The notes below the pieces were generated by a model. That model saw only the letters and a list, made by a program, of their open reading frames with translations. It did not search any database and was not told the origin of the DNA. Positions 1 through 11,152 of a DNA stretch of 64,000 nt are shown here, one piece after another (position 1 is the stretch's first letter; the number at the start of each line of letters is the position of its first letter). The position numbers were made by a program, and so were the translations under genes. The DNA is taken from NCBI RefSeq assembly GCF_002019645.1, contig NZ_KV917374.1:4561161-4625160 (forward strand), read 5' to 3'. Source of the DNA: Litchfieldia alkalitelluris (GTDB lineage: Bacteria > Bacillota > Bacilli > Bacillales > Bacillaceae_L).

Positions 1-3126
<3,126 letters not shown>

Positions 3127-3228
3127 AAGAGATATTTGATTGCTCAAATAAAAATTTAAAACTAGATTAAACGTTGACGCTTGTTTATTGTGTTCAGTTT
3201 TCAAAGAACTTTTTTGAAGCAGAGTTAT

Positions 3229-3257
3229 AATATATCATTTATCAATATTATTGTCAA
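3229..3257 (-). promoter_or_regulatory. rRNA operon promoter (sigma-A type)
   Basis: On the minus strand there is a consensus -35 TTGACA (3252-3257), a 17-bp spacer and an A+T-rich -10 TATATT (3229-3234), with TATTAT overlapping. It lies about 100 bp upstream of the 16S 5' end. The intervening leader carries AGTTCTTTGAAAACTGAACA, typical of Bacillus rRNA leaders. The rest of 3258-3490 holds no gene that I can see. Confidence 0.6.
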
Positions 3258-3490
3258 ATATTTTTTTAATATAATAATTAGCACTTCATTTGTTACCACC
3301 TACAAAACATTGTCTTGTTGGCGACTTAGACATCATACCATTTTAACTTCATAGAAGTCAACATGGTTTAAAAAGGTAATAATATCCACGCTAAATTGAT
3401 CAAACCACAACCATAGGAATAATGAATAGTATCTTGCATTAAAAGAAAACATAAAAGATGTAAATAAAATAGAAAGAAGAGGAGATACGA

Positions 3491-4597
3491 ATGAAACAAC
3501 TAAAAATGTTGCTTGCAGCTTCTATCTTTTTATTCGTTATTACTTCTTCTCCATTAAGTAGTTATGCTATTTCTGCAAATGGAGCTATTTTAATGGAACA
3601 GCATTCGGGAAGAGTTTTATACGAAAAAAATGCCCATACGCCAATGCGAATTGCAAGTATCACAAAAATCATGACTGCTATATTAGCGATAGAATCAGGA
3701 AAATTAAATGAAACAGTTACGATCAGCAATAAAGCTGCAGGAACTGAAGGGTCTTCTCTATATCTTTTACCAGGAGAAAAAGCAAAACTCGAGGATTTAG
3801 TTTACGGTCTAATGTTGCGGTCAGGCAATGACTCTGCCGTAGCAATTGCTGAACATGTAGGAGGCAACTTGGAATCTTTCGTAAAAATGATGAATCAAAA
3901 AGCCAAAGAATTAGGAATGGAACAAACAATTTTCGCTAACCCACATGGTTTAGATGATCATGAAAATCATTATTCTTCAGCTTATGACATGGCCCTTGTT
4001 ACTCAATATGCAATGAAAAATGAAACTTACGCAATTATAGCCGGCACCAAATCACACACAGCAAAATCTCTGAGTGAGCATGGCACTGTCACTTGGCAAA
4101 ATAAAAACAGATTGTTAACCCAGTTGTACCCCTATTGTACAGGGGGGAAAACAGGTTATACACAAAGAGCAAAACGGACTTTAGTTACGACGGCCACTAA
4201 AGATAACCTTGATCTAATTGCTGTAACAATCAATGATCGAAATGATTGGAAGGACCACATGAGATTGTATGATCAAGCATTTAGTGAATATGAACTTGTG
4301 GATATTTTAAAGAAAGATCAAATTCCTAATCTGTTAGATGATTATTTTACAGACAACTTATTAGTAAAAGAAGATTTTATGTATCCCCTAAAACGTGAAG
4401 AAAAAGAAGCTCTTTCTCTTAAGGCTCATTTTATAAATCCTTCAAAAAAACAGGCTGAAGGAAAAGCTGCTATTAAAATAGGTGAGATCGATATTTATAT
4501 GAAGGAAGACGTTATAGGTGAAGTTCCGCTTTATTTTAATAATATATTACCGAAAGAGCCTAAAAGTTGGTGGGATAAGCTTAAAGATGCTTTTTAA
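3491..4597 (+). CDS. dacB: D-alanyl-D-alanine carboxypeptidase, DacB (PBP5*) type
   Basis: A low-molecular-mass penicillin-binding protein (peptidase S11) that trims the terminal D-Ala from peptidoglycan stem peptides. In Bacillus, DacB acts on the spore cortex and controls its cross-linking. Seen: an N-terminal signal peptide (about 1-26), the active-site SxxK (Ser56-Ile-Thr-Lys59), SGN at 111-113 and KTG at 220-222, followed by a C-terminal beta domain. The 368-residue length and the segments LRSGNDSAVAIAEHVGG and NPHGLDDHENHYSSAYDM closely resemble B. subtilis DacB as I remember it, more than DacA or DacF. The start follows an AGAGGAG site. It stands alone after the divergent rRNA operon; the spmA/spmB genes that follow dacB in B. 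subtilis are absent. Confidence 0.9.
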   Translation: MKQLKMLLAASIFLFVITSSPLSSYAISANGAILMEQHSGRVLYEKNAHTPMRIASITKIMTAILAIESGKLNETVTISNKAAGTEGSSLYLLPGEKAKLEDLVYGLMLRSGNDSAVAIAEHVGGNLESFVKMMNQKAKELGMEQTIFANPHGLDDHENHYSSAYDMALVTQYAMKNETYAIIAGTKSHTAKSLSEHGTVTWQNKNRLLTQLYPYCTGGKTGYTQRAKRTLVTTATKDNLDLIAVTINDRNDWKDHMRLYDQAFSEYELVDILKKDQIPNLLDDYFTDNLLVKEDFMYPLKREEKEALSLKAHFINPSKKQAEGKAAIKIGEIDIYMKEDVIGEVPLYFNNILPKEPKSWWDKLKDAF

Positions 4598-4737
4598 CAG
4601 GAGAATCATTTATTAAAGTAAGCTACCCCCAATAGGTCAGCTATAGTTGTTCTCTACACTCACGCAACAATCTCCTCTTAGCTAAATGTATTTAAATAAA
4701 CTTTCGTTTGTAAGTTAATGACTGTATTCCGTTTTAC

Positions 4738-4770
4738 AAAGCTGTCCCTAGATAGGACGGCTTTTTTTCT
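4738..4770 (+). terminator. intrinsic terminator between dacB and cysP
   Basis: GCTGTCC pairs with GGACGGC (one G-T pair) around a short loop and is followed by seven T. It ends transcription from dacB, or attenuates a leader of the next gene. The 4598-4893 gap shows no riboswitch core that I recognise. Confidence 0.65.
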
Positions 4771-4893
4771 TTTAGCATTGAAAAGTTTTTGTGATAAAAG
4801 TTCACTGTCATTCGCCTTCATACATATACTTATATAAATTAGTAAAATACGCAAATACACAGAAAAATCTTCTGAGAAGAAAGGGTCAGTCCT

Positions 4894-5970
4894 ATGCTAT
4901 TGACATATGTTGCCATTGCCGTTGCTCTTTTCTTTGCAATGAATATTGGTGCAAGCGGCACCGCGGCTTCAATGGGCGCACCTTATGGTTCGGGTGCGAT
5001 TAAGAATAAACGGTTAGCATTGCTTTTAGTTGCAATATCTGCATTTCTAGGAGCTGTTATAGGTGGTGGAGAAGTTGTAAATACGATTGGAAAAGGAATC
5101 ATTCCTACTGATATATTAACTGTAAATGTTGTAGTTATTATACTTACGGGAGCCACTTTCACATTATTTCTTTCCAATCTAATGGGTATCCCACTCTCCA
5201 CAAGTGAGGTAACTGTAGGTTCTATTGTTGGTGTTGGAGCAGCCTATCATGCCGTTTATACTAGTAAATTAATAGTTATTATATCTTTTTGGGTAATCAT
5301 CCCCATACTTTCATTTTTAATTACCCTCATTTTGGGGAGATTGATAAACTATGCCGAAAATCGTTGGACACATTTAAAAGGACATGGAAAATGGGCAAAG
5401 TGGTTATCTATTCTTCTTATCATAGGTGGTTGCTTTGAGGCATTTTCAGCTGGGATGAACAATGTAGCTAATTCGATTGGTCCACTGGTAGGGGCTGAAA
5501 TTCTTACTGCTAGTACGGGAATTATGATTGGCGCAATTTTCACTGCGATTGGAGCCCTTACATTAGGGAGTAAAGTATTAGAAACGAACGGGAAAAAGAT
5601 TACAAAGCTTTCATTGCTTCAAGGAAGTGCTGTCTCTTTTACAGGGGGAGGACTTGTCGTGATTGCATCCCTCTTTGGCCTTCCTATCCCTCTTACACAG
5701 GTAACCACCTGTGGCATTTTAGGTGTGGGCACAGCCAAAGATGGATTAAAAGTTTTACAGAAGGATGTAATTAAACGAATTGCAATGGTTTGGGTCATTT
5801 CTCCACTTGCATCTTTAGTTGTTTCCTATTCTTTAATTAATCTCTTTGCAGTATTTAATTTATACAATCTACTAGTCATCTTTAGTACATTAATTGCAAC
5901 GATAGGATCTATCTATTTATTAAAGCTTGTAAGAAAAGAAAAGCGTAACCTTAATAATGATAAAGCCTAA
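4894..5970 (+). CDS. cysP: PiT-family anion permease, CysP-like sulfate transporter
   Basis: A ten- to eleven-helix membrane protein of the PiT (inorganic phosphate transporter) family. Two signature repeats are visible: the N-terminal AMNIGASGTAASMGAPYG and the internal FSAGMNNVANSIGPLVGAE, each followed by helices. Their sequence, the segment GIPLSTSEVTVGSIVGVG and the length (358 aa) resemble B. subtilis CysP, a proton-coupled sulfate permease, more than PitA. Sulfate is therefore the likeliest substrate, though phosphate cannot be excluded. The start ATG follows GAAAGG. It is a single gene flanked by terminators; the cysH operon in which B. subtilis cysP sits is not here. Confidence 0.82.
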   Translation: MLLTYVAIAVALFFAMNIGASGTAASMGAPYGSGAIKNKRLALLLVAISAFLGAVIGGGEVVNTIGKGIIPTDILTVNVVVIILTGATFTLFLSNLMGIPLSTSEVTVGSIVGVGAAYHAVYTSKLIVIISFWVIIPILSFLITLILGRLINYAENRWTHLKGHGKWAKWLSILLIIGGCFEAFSAGMNNVANSIGPLVGAEILTASTGIMIGAIFTAIGALTLGSKVLETNGKKITKLSLLQGSAVSFTGGGLVVIASLFGLPIPLTQVTTCGILGVGTAKDGLKVLQKDVIKRIAMVWVISPLASLVVSYSLINLFAVFNLYNLLVIFSTLIATIGSIYLLKLVRKEKRNLNNDKA

Positions 5971-6007
5971 AACAGTTAAACTGCCAAAGCAGTTTAACTG
6001 TTTTTTT
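5969..6007 (+). terminator. strong intrinsic terminator after cysP
   Basis: AAACAGTTAAACTGC and GCAGTTTAACTGTTT form a nearly perfect 15-bp stem with a tiny loop, followed by a T run. It overlaps the stop of the convergent gene at 6006 and probably works in both directions. Confidence 0.9.
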
Positions 6008-6461
6008 AAGCTTTTACCTTTTCATATATGGTTTGTAAAACATATAGGATGATTGATTTTAGCAAAAATAATAAAGATAGCTGATATTTCTTTAAATGAA
6101 CAAGGGTAGCAATCCCTCTTTTTGTAAACCAATTAATCAGCACATATGTAAAGAATGAAGCTACAACAAAATTCAGGAGGATAAACCTTATTGGTTTTCC
6201 AAATGCAAACTTCATAATCCATAAGGTTCCAATGAAAAAAGGACCAGCTATTAAAGGGACCTCAGGTATAAAGTAAGGTGGTAGCTTTTCATAGAACACC
6301 CACCACTTTCTTTTTTTAGCTATGAGACCTTCAAGCGCAACCAAGATTCCCATAAAAATAGCGGCAGGATAGAATCTTTTAAATGTCTTTTTTTTCATGA
6401 GTGGTAGTGACAGCCATGGTAGCAGAGTCAATATGATCAGAATTAATTTATTGGTTCTCAT
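6006..6461 (-). CDS. hypothetical membrane protein, 151 aa
   Basis: I do not assign a function. The protein has about four hydrophobic segments (roughly 5-20, 33-48, 68-85 and 93-112) separated by short basic loops, and an aromatic stretch KKRKWWVFYEKLPPYFIPEV between helices two and three. The architecture resembles small CBO0543-type membrane proteins, but this is weak. The start ATG follows GGGAAGGAT. It is transcribed alone, convergent to cysP. Confidence 0.6.
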   Translation of the reverse strand: MRTNKLILIILTLLPWLSLPLMKKKTFKRFYPAAIFMGILVALEGLIAKKRKWWVFYEKLPPYFIPEVPLIAGPFFIGTLWIMKFAFGKPIRFILLNFVVASFFTYVLINWFTKRGIATLVHLKKYQLSLLFLLKSIILYVLQTIYEKVKA

Positions 6462-6604
6462 TTTATCCTTCCCTTTACTTTTCTGTGTTGCACAAAATTG
6501 ATTTAAAGCTATTCTTCCAAATATAGTATAGTTTTATTTATGAAATTTCCCGGAATAAAAAATAGAGATGAAAGAGTTGGTTCACTCCCTCACCTAAATA
6601 GCTC

Positions 6605-7150
6605 TTATTTAACAGATTTCAACATTTCCATCATCATTTCCTTATCCATCGGTCCGATAATCTTTTTTGCGATAATACCATTTGAATCAATAATATAACT
6701 AGTTGGAATCGTATAGGCTTTATATTCATCCCCTACTTCACCTGTTTGATCAAGTAGGATAGGAAAGGTGATATTGTAATCCTCCGCAAATTCTTTTACA
6801 GCTCCTTCTTTACGTTCCGAGTGAAAAAGATTCACGGCTAAAATTTCAACGGACTCACCCATCTCATCATAAAATGACTGCATATGAGGCATTTCAGCTT
6901 TACATGGTGGACACCATGTTGCCCAAAAATTAAGAATGATTTTCTTTCCTCTCAAATCTGATAACTTTTGTGACTTCCCATCTAAATCGTCTAATTGAAA
7001 ATCAGGGGCTTGATTTCCTTGTTCAACCCCAATTTCTACTATTGTATTACTAACTGGGACTTCATCCTGTCTGACTTCATTCTTCGCATCATACATTCCC
7101 CACCCAGCAAGAATAACAAGTCCCAATATAACAACAACTCGCTTAAACAA
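6605..7150 (-). CDS. TlpA/ResA-like thioredoxin-fold thiol-disulfide oxidoreductase
   Basis: A membrane-anchored extracytoplasmic thioredoxin-like protein. An N-terminal hydrophobic anchor (about 4-18) precedes the motif FWATWCPPCKAEMP with active-site Cys80 and Cys83, a cis-proline-type segment (YTIPTSYIID) and the usual C-terminal helix. ResA and StoA relatives of this size reduce apocytochrome or spore-envelope disulfides. Translation starts at TTG behind GGAGTGAGG, 6 bp after the stop of the upstream membrane gene. It is therefore the last gene of a cstR-like / membrane protein / thioredoxin cluster, which suggests a role in handling persulfides or disulfides outside the membrane. The exact substrate is unknown. 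Confidence 0.85.
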   Translation of the reverse strand: MFKRVVVILGLVILAGWGMYDAKNEVRQDEVPVSNTIVEIGVEQGNQAPDFQLDDLDGKSQKLSDLRGKKIILNFWATWCPPCKAEMPHMQSFYDEMGESVEILAVNLFHSERKEGAVKEFAEDYNITFPILLDQTGEVGDEYKAYTIPTSYIIDSNGIIAKKIIGPMDKEMMMEMLKSVK

Positions 7151-7156
7151 TTTGCC

Positions 7157-7810
7157 TCACTCCATTTCATCGTCTCTGTCCCATAAAAAAAGAGAAACAA
7201 TAATCACGCCTATTGAAAACCCATTTTCTATAATTAAAAAACCTCTTCCCGTCATTAAAGCGATAATCATTTGATAAAAAGAAAATATGATGAGAGTGGT
7301 AAATATATTTTTTATAGATATTGTTCTCCATCTTAGTAATAACCAACCTAAAATGAATAATGCAGTAAATCCAAGGAGTAAATGATATAAGTTATTCACA
7401 ATTAATAGCAACCCAGACATAACATTGTATAACCCTACCGTCGCAAAGGAACATGTAATGGCAATAAATAATATTTCCGATATAGAAATTACCTTTTTCC
7501 TAAGTTGAAAAAAAGTGATGATATAAACGAATAAGATAGCAATTACCAACCCCTTAGACCCACCTGTAAAATATAAGAGTGATAATGGACTATCTATAAT
7601 AAGTTTGGGCTCAAAAATAGTTAAACTAGCTTTCCAAATAAACAAACCTAAGATCACATTCCCTGAAATAATATCAAAAATTACTTTCCTAAGATCTTTT
7701 TTATAAAAAGTAAGCCAAAACCAAATTAAAATCAGACTTAAAAAAATAGAAATGCCTAAATTAAACCACTTTGTTAACATCGCAAAAGAGCCTATTTGAA
7801 TGACAGTCAT
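7157..7810 (-). CDS. polytopic membrane protein, 217 aa, in CstR-linked operon
   Basis: Function unknown. Six or seven hydrophobic helices span nearly the whole protein, with few polar residues and no recognised catalytic motif; a short acidic tail ends it. A longer frame runs upstream to 7858, but I place the start at ATG 7808-7810 because GGGAGGGG lies directly before it and the longer frame would read through the TACCC-N4-GGGTA operator. It is followed after 6 bp by the TlpA-like gene and preceded by a CstR-family regulator. By context it may be a membrane partner of the thioredoxin or a sulfur-compound transporter. Confidence 0.7.
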   Translation of the reverse strand: MTVIQIGSFAMLTKWFNLGISIFLSLILIWFWLTFYKKDLRKVIFDIISGNVILGLFIWKASLTIFEPKLIIDSPLSLLYFTGGSKGLVIAILFVYIITFFQLRKKVISISEILFIAITCSFATVGLYNVMSGLLLIVNNLYHLLLGFTALFILGWLLLRWRTISIKNIFTTLIIFSFYQMIIALMTGRGFLIIENGFSIGVIIVSLFLWDRDDEME

Positions 7811-7831
7811 GAAATTCCCCTCCCAAAAAAC

Positions 7832-7845
7832 TACCCCTAAGGGTA
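7832..7845. promoter_or_regulatory. candidate CstR/CsoR operator upstream of the membrane protein
   Basis: TACCC CTAA GGGTA is an inverted repeat of the C-tract/G-tract form bound by CsoR-family repressors. It sits between the regulator gene and the membrane-protein start, 22 bp upstream of the start codon. Binding is inferred, not seen. Confidence 0.55.
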
Positions 7846-7892
7846 TAAAAACAAGCAAATAAAAAGGGTTTTCACCCTCATTTGTTATCCTG

Positions 7893-8153
7893 TTATCTAC
7901 TTTTCACAAGAAGTTCAACAGCTTCTTTCACTAATTGTTCAGTATTCTCTCCATTTTCTTTCGCCTTTTGAACACATTCAACTAAATTCGAACTAACAAT
8001 CACACCGATAGTTCGATCAATAGCGGTTCTCGCTGCTGAAAGTTGAGTAATAACATCTCGACAATCTTTATCTTCTTCCATCATTCGTAAAATACCTCTC
8101 AACTGTCCTTCAATTCGCTTTACTCTATTTTTCATCTGATCATTATAGTCCAT
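7893..8153 (-). CDS. cstR: CsoR-family repressor, CstR-like persulfide sensor
   Basis: A small all-helical DUF156 repressor. From the ATG at 8151-8153 (preceded by GGAAAGAGG) the protein is 86 aa, with Cys31 in EEDKDC and Cys60 in SSNLVEC. The copper sensor CsoR has a His four residues before the second Cys; here that position is Asn. The Asn, the Cys31/Cys60 spacing and the segment NLVECV match Staphylococcus aureus CstR, which senses persulfides or polysulfides by linking the two cysteines. The protein should therefore derepress the adjoining membrane/thioredoxin genes under sulfane-sulfur stress. A longer frame to 8189 exists, but its start has no good ribosome binding site. Confidence 0.8.
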   Translation of the reverse strand: MDYNDQMKNRVKRIEGQLRGILRMMEEDKDCRDVITQLSAARTAIDRTIGVIVSSNLVECVQKAKENGENTEQLVKEAVELLVKSR

Positions 8154-8198
8154 AATCGAAACCTCTTTCCTTGCTACCTGTTCATTCATTCAATAATA

Positions 8199-8214
8199 AT
8201 ACCCGCTCTGGTAT
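8199..8214. promoter_or_regulatory. second candidate CstR operator, upstream of cstR
   Basis: ATACC CGCTCT GGTAT is an inverted repeat 46 bp upstream of the chosen cstR start, where an autoregulatory operator would be expected. Its half-site is close to that of the 7832-7845 site but the G/C tracts are shorter. Confidence 0.4.
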
Positions 8215-8417
8215 GAAGTCAACTGATGAAACAAATTATTAATTCCTTAGAAATCCTTGCTAGCCTGATGAACCTTTTTAGTCAAACAACTAAAATCAGT
8301 ACTCGAACCGTAAAGATAGATACTCTTCGACTTCAGTTACTTTATCCACATATCCACTCTTATTCTTTACGATTTCATTTTACGTTCACTAGTAATTTAT
8401 TGTTGATGATAGCTATG

Positions 8418-9452
8418 TTATTTAACACTTTCTTTTTTCAAGTATTGTTCTATTAATTGATTCAACCTCTTTAACTGAAAAGCATATTCATACACAGCAA
8501 ACCCTACTGCCAACATTCGCAGTTTATGGTCACTATCAGTTTCCTCACCATTCAAGAGTGTACTCAAAAATCCCTTTAACTCTTGTTCATGACTTTTGAC
8601 GGTATCATCAGCTTTAATTTTCCCTTCGTATTTTAATAAATAATACTCATGGGACTTAATTAATTGTTCAAGATATGTATCAAATTGTTTGTCTTCATTT
8701 TCATTTGCGTCACTCTGAAAGTAATGCTCTTCAATAAGTTCTAATACTTTCTCTCCTTGTTTTAGTGCTTTTAGCATTTGTTTAAAGACGACGATTTCTC
8801 TCACATTTAAACGATTGACCTTCGACATCTTCGCCCGCTCTTCATCAAACATCTTGTATTGTTCCTCAAGCTTTTGAATGTCCTTTTGAAGGTTCTTCCA
8901 GTTATCTGAAAATGTTTTTTCTGTTAATTCATCAGATATGGCGGTCCTTAGAAGTAAAGACAATTTATTAAAAGCTTCCTTTGATTTTTCATAATAATTA
9001 ACCTTAAATTTAGGGGGCAATATTAGTAAATTTACAGCAAAGCCTGAAAGCATTCCAATCATAATGATATTAAAACGATTTAACGCAAATAACCAATCTT
9101 TATCACCAGGAGCACTCATGATCGCTAAAACTGTAACCATTGTGAGTGATATGACATTTGCCTCCATTTTAAATTTCACACAAACTAAAATAACAATAAT
9201 TAAGATGAGACCAATGATAACAGGATTATTCCCAATAAAGGAGAGGGCAAACAAAGCGATGATAGCTCCTATTGTATTAGTAATAATTTGATCTAGCATT
9301 TGTCTCCATGTTTTATAAATTGAAGGTTGGATGGTAAAAATAGCTGCCACTCCAGCAAACACAGCTGGTTCAAGCTCAAAGTATATACAAATAAATAATG
9401 AAATGGTTACAGCAATCCCTGTTTTTAATGCTCTTGGACCTAATGTAATCAA
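8418..9452 (-). CDS. aromatic acid exporter family 1 (FUSC-like) membrane protein
   Basis: A two-part protein: six hydrophobic helices in the first ~150 residues, beginning ITLGPRALKTGIAVTISL, then a long cytoplasmic, charged, largely helical domain (about 160-340). This is the layout of the ArAE_1/DUF939 family, whose distant members export aromatic acids. Substrate and physiological role are unknown for Gram-positive members. The start is TTG behind GGAGGC. It is monocistronic and divergent from the ArsP-type operon. Confidence 0.75.
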   Translation of the reverse strand: MITLGPRALKTGIAVTISLFICIYFELEPAVFAGVAAIFTIQPSIYKTWRQMLDQIITNTIGAIIALFALSFIGNNPVIIGLILIIVILVCVKFKMEANVISLTMVTVLAIMSAPGDKDWLFALNRFNIIMIGMLSGFAVNLLILPPKFKVNYYEKSKEAFNKLSLLLRTAISDELTEKTFSDNWKNLQKDIQKLEEQYKMFDEERAKMSKVNRLNVREIVVFKQMLKALKQGEKVLELIEEHYFQSDANENEDKQFDTYLEQLIKSHEYYLLKYEGKIKADDTVKSHEQELKGFLSTLLNGEETDSDHKLRMLAVGFAVYEYAFQLKRLNQLIEQYLKKESVK

Positions 9453-9649
9453 TTAAAACAAGCCTCCGTTAATGTATTCAAAGAATCTTTCTAATTATAA
9501 ATAAAATGGGTCAAATGTTTTTGCTCGATGTTGTCTTTTTTCAGTAATTCTTGCTTATCAAGACTGGAAGATTGACCTGTCCTCTCAATTTTAATATATA
9601 ACAACTACAGATAGAAGTTAAATTTCACAATATACATCACCATAAAATA

Positions 9650-9790
9650 AATCAATTTTTTTTGATTAAGTGGTTGACACATGAAAATTTTGGATATATA
9701 TTTAATATATCAAAAATAATTGATTAATGAATATCCTACTTCGATTAGACCTGCTAATTTTTTTATACATAAAATCAATTTTTTTTGATT
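9650..9790 (+). promoter_or_regulatory. sigma-A promoter with three identical-type operators
   Basis: The core promoter is TTGACA (9674-9679), a 17-bp spacer and TATATT (9697-9702). Three inverted repeats surround it. AATCAATTTTTTTTGATT occurs twice, at 9650-9667 just upstream of the -35 and at 9773-9790 just upstream of the ribosome binding site. ATCAA-N6-TTGAT occurs at 9709-9724 over the expected transcription start. The AATCAA-N6-TTGATT form resembles ArsR/SmtB-type operators, which suits an ArsP permease operon. No such regulator is encoded within the window. Confidence 0.65.
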
Positions 9791-9813
9791 AAAAAATTAA
9801 AGGAGAGATTAAT

Positions 9814-9993
9814 TTGTATTTTCAGGATATTGAAAGAATAGCTAAATTTAAACGTGAGGAAATGGAACAAGAAGCATTACATTATCGAATGGCCAAAAAT
9901 CTTAAGAATAACGCAAACAAATCATTTAAAGCCCCAAAATTTCTTGTAGTAAAAGAAACTTCTAAAAACTTACATTGTTGTGTTGAGTGCTAA
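9814..9993 (+). CDS. small protein with C-terminal CCVEC motif, 59 aa
   Basis: A TTG-initiated frame (9814-9816) preceded by AAAGGAGAG at ideal spacing. It reads MYFQDIERIAKFKREEMEQE, a charged amphipathic helix with several basic residues, then a Lys-rich middle, and ends with LHCCVEC. Three cysteines in the last five residues suggest thiolate binding of a soft metal or metalloid. It ends 14 bp before the ArsP-like permease and is the first gene behind the triple-operator promoter. It matches no family I know. Its position suggests a metal(loid) chaperone or a regulator of the permease. Confidence 0.65.
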   Translation: MYFQDIERIAKFKREEMEQEALHYRMAKNLKNNANKSFKAPKFLVVKETSKNLHCCVEC

Positions 9994-10007
9994 TATAAGG
10001 AGCGATT

Positions 10008-10877
10008 ATGATGTGGACGGAATTAGTTAAAAGTTTTTTGTTTATAGCTATAGAACTAACAATCCTTTTTATTGTTATTTCATTTGTAATCAGTCTTCTC
10101 CAAGGGTATATTCCTTATGAGAAAATTGAAAAGAAGTTATCTGGGGGCAATAAGATCATCGCCGCTTTTGCTGCAATCTTATTCGCATTCATTACACCTT
10201 TTTGTTCGTGCTCAACCATACCTGTCGTGGTTAACATGCTTAAAAAAAAGATGCCATTCGGTATCGTAATGATCTTCTTATTCGCCTCACCAGTGCTTGA
10301 CCCAACAATTCTAACCATTATGGGAGTTGTTCTTGGTTGGAAAGTGACGATCATATATACGGTTCTAACAACTGTTTTTTCGATCATTATTGGTTTCACA
10401 TTAGAACAGTTAGGGTTTGAAAGATATGTTAAGAACATAGTAATGAAAGGCTATGAAGAACAGAATACAAAATTCAATCTGAAATTAGCATTTAAAGAAA
10501 CTGTAGACCTAATGAAAAGCGTTTATCCATATTTATTACTTGGCGCTGCAATTGGTGCAATTATCCACGGCTTGGTCCCAACAGAATGGATATCAAGTGT
10601 TTTTGGTAGAGATAACTGGTGGTTAATCCCAATCGCTGCAATTGTCGGAATTCCTTTATATATACGTCTATCAAGCATGATCCCAATCTCACAAATCTTA
10701 ATTATGAAAGGCATGGCACTAGGTCCTGTAATGGCGATGATGATTAGTTCAGCCGGTGCTAGTTTACCAGAAGTGATTCTCTTAAAATCAATTTTCAAGA
10801 AAGAATTAGTGATTACTTTTATCCTTTCAGTCGTCACTATGTCAACTATTTCGGGGTTTATCTTTTATTTAATATAA
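10008..10877 (+). CDS. ArsP-type permease (PF03773 / DUF318 family)
   Basis: An integral membrane permease with about eight helices in two repeats. The motif FITPFCSCSTIPVV (Cys66, Cys68), followed by FASPVLDPTIL, is the hallmark of the family, and the second half repeats the pattern (GIPLYIRLSSMIPISQ). Characterised ArsP members export trivalent organoarsenicals using such cysteines; other family members are uncharacterised. The two in-frame ATGs at 10008 and 10011 follow AAGGAGCG; either may be used. It lies between two small Cys-rich proteins and shares their promoter. Arsenic, antimony or selenium compounds are plausible substrates. The cysteine motif supports a soft-ion substrate, but the substrate is inferred. 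Confidence 0.8.
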   Translation: MMWTELVKSFLFIAIELTILFIVISFVISLLQGYIPYEKIEKKLSGGNKIIAAFAAILFAFITPFCSCSTIPVVVNMLKKKMPFGIVMIFLFASPVLDPTILTIMGVVLGWKVTIIYTVLTTVFSIIIGFTLEQLGFERYVKNIVMKGYEEQNTKFNLKLAFKETVDLMKSVYPYLLLGAAIGAIIHGLVPTEWISSVFGRDNWWLIPIAAIVGIPLYIRLSSMIPISQILIMKGMALGPVMAMMISSAGASLPEVILLKSIFKKELVITFILSVVTMSTISGFIFYLI

Positions 10878-10973
10878 TTTTTGATGATTTTGATTTAAAG
10901 CAGGGATAGCAATTCAAGTGAACCTGCCTCCTTTAGAAAAAGTCTTACTATTAAAAAGAATGGAGAGGATAAT

Positions 10974-11132
10974 ATGTTTAGTTTATTCAAGAAGAATAGT
11001 AATAAAAGTTGTTGTAACATCACGTTTGAGGAAGTAAAGGATGATTGCTGTCAGACTGAACAAGATCAGGCTTGTTGTGGTGAGGATGAAGTACAAAATG
11101 AAGATTCTTGTTGCGATGCTAATCATAACTGA
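10974..11132 (+). CDS. small acidic protein with four Cys-Cys pairs, 52 aa
   Basis: The start ATG follows GGAGAGGAT. After a basic N terminus (MFSLFKKNSNKS) come four regularly spaced vicinal cysteine pairs, in KSCCN, DDCCQ, QACCG and DSCCD, about 11-12 residues apart, in an acidic Asp/Glu/Gln background. There is no hydrophobic segment, so it is probably cytosolic. Vicinal thiols favour As(III), Sb(III), Bi(III), Cu(I) or Hg(II). It lies 96 bp after the ArsP-like gene and 20 bp before the next small gene. It is not a known metallothionein or ArsD; its paired cysteines recall ArsD only in the presence of vicinal thiols. Confidence 0.75.
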   Translation: MFSLFKKNSNKSCCNITFEEVKDDCCQTEQDQACCGEDEVQNEDSCCDANHN

Positions 11133-11152
11133 GATTAAAAAGGGGTAACATT

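Noticed and set aside
4598-4893. S-box (SAM) riboswitch before the cysP-like gene
   Set aside because: The conserved core and the K-turn motif are absent; only a simple terminator hairpin is seen.
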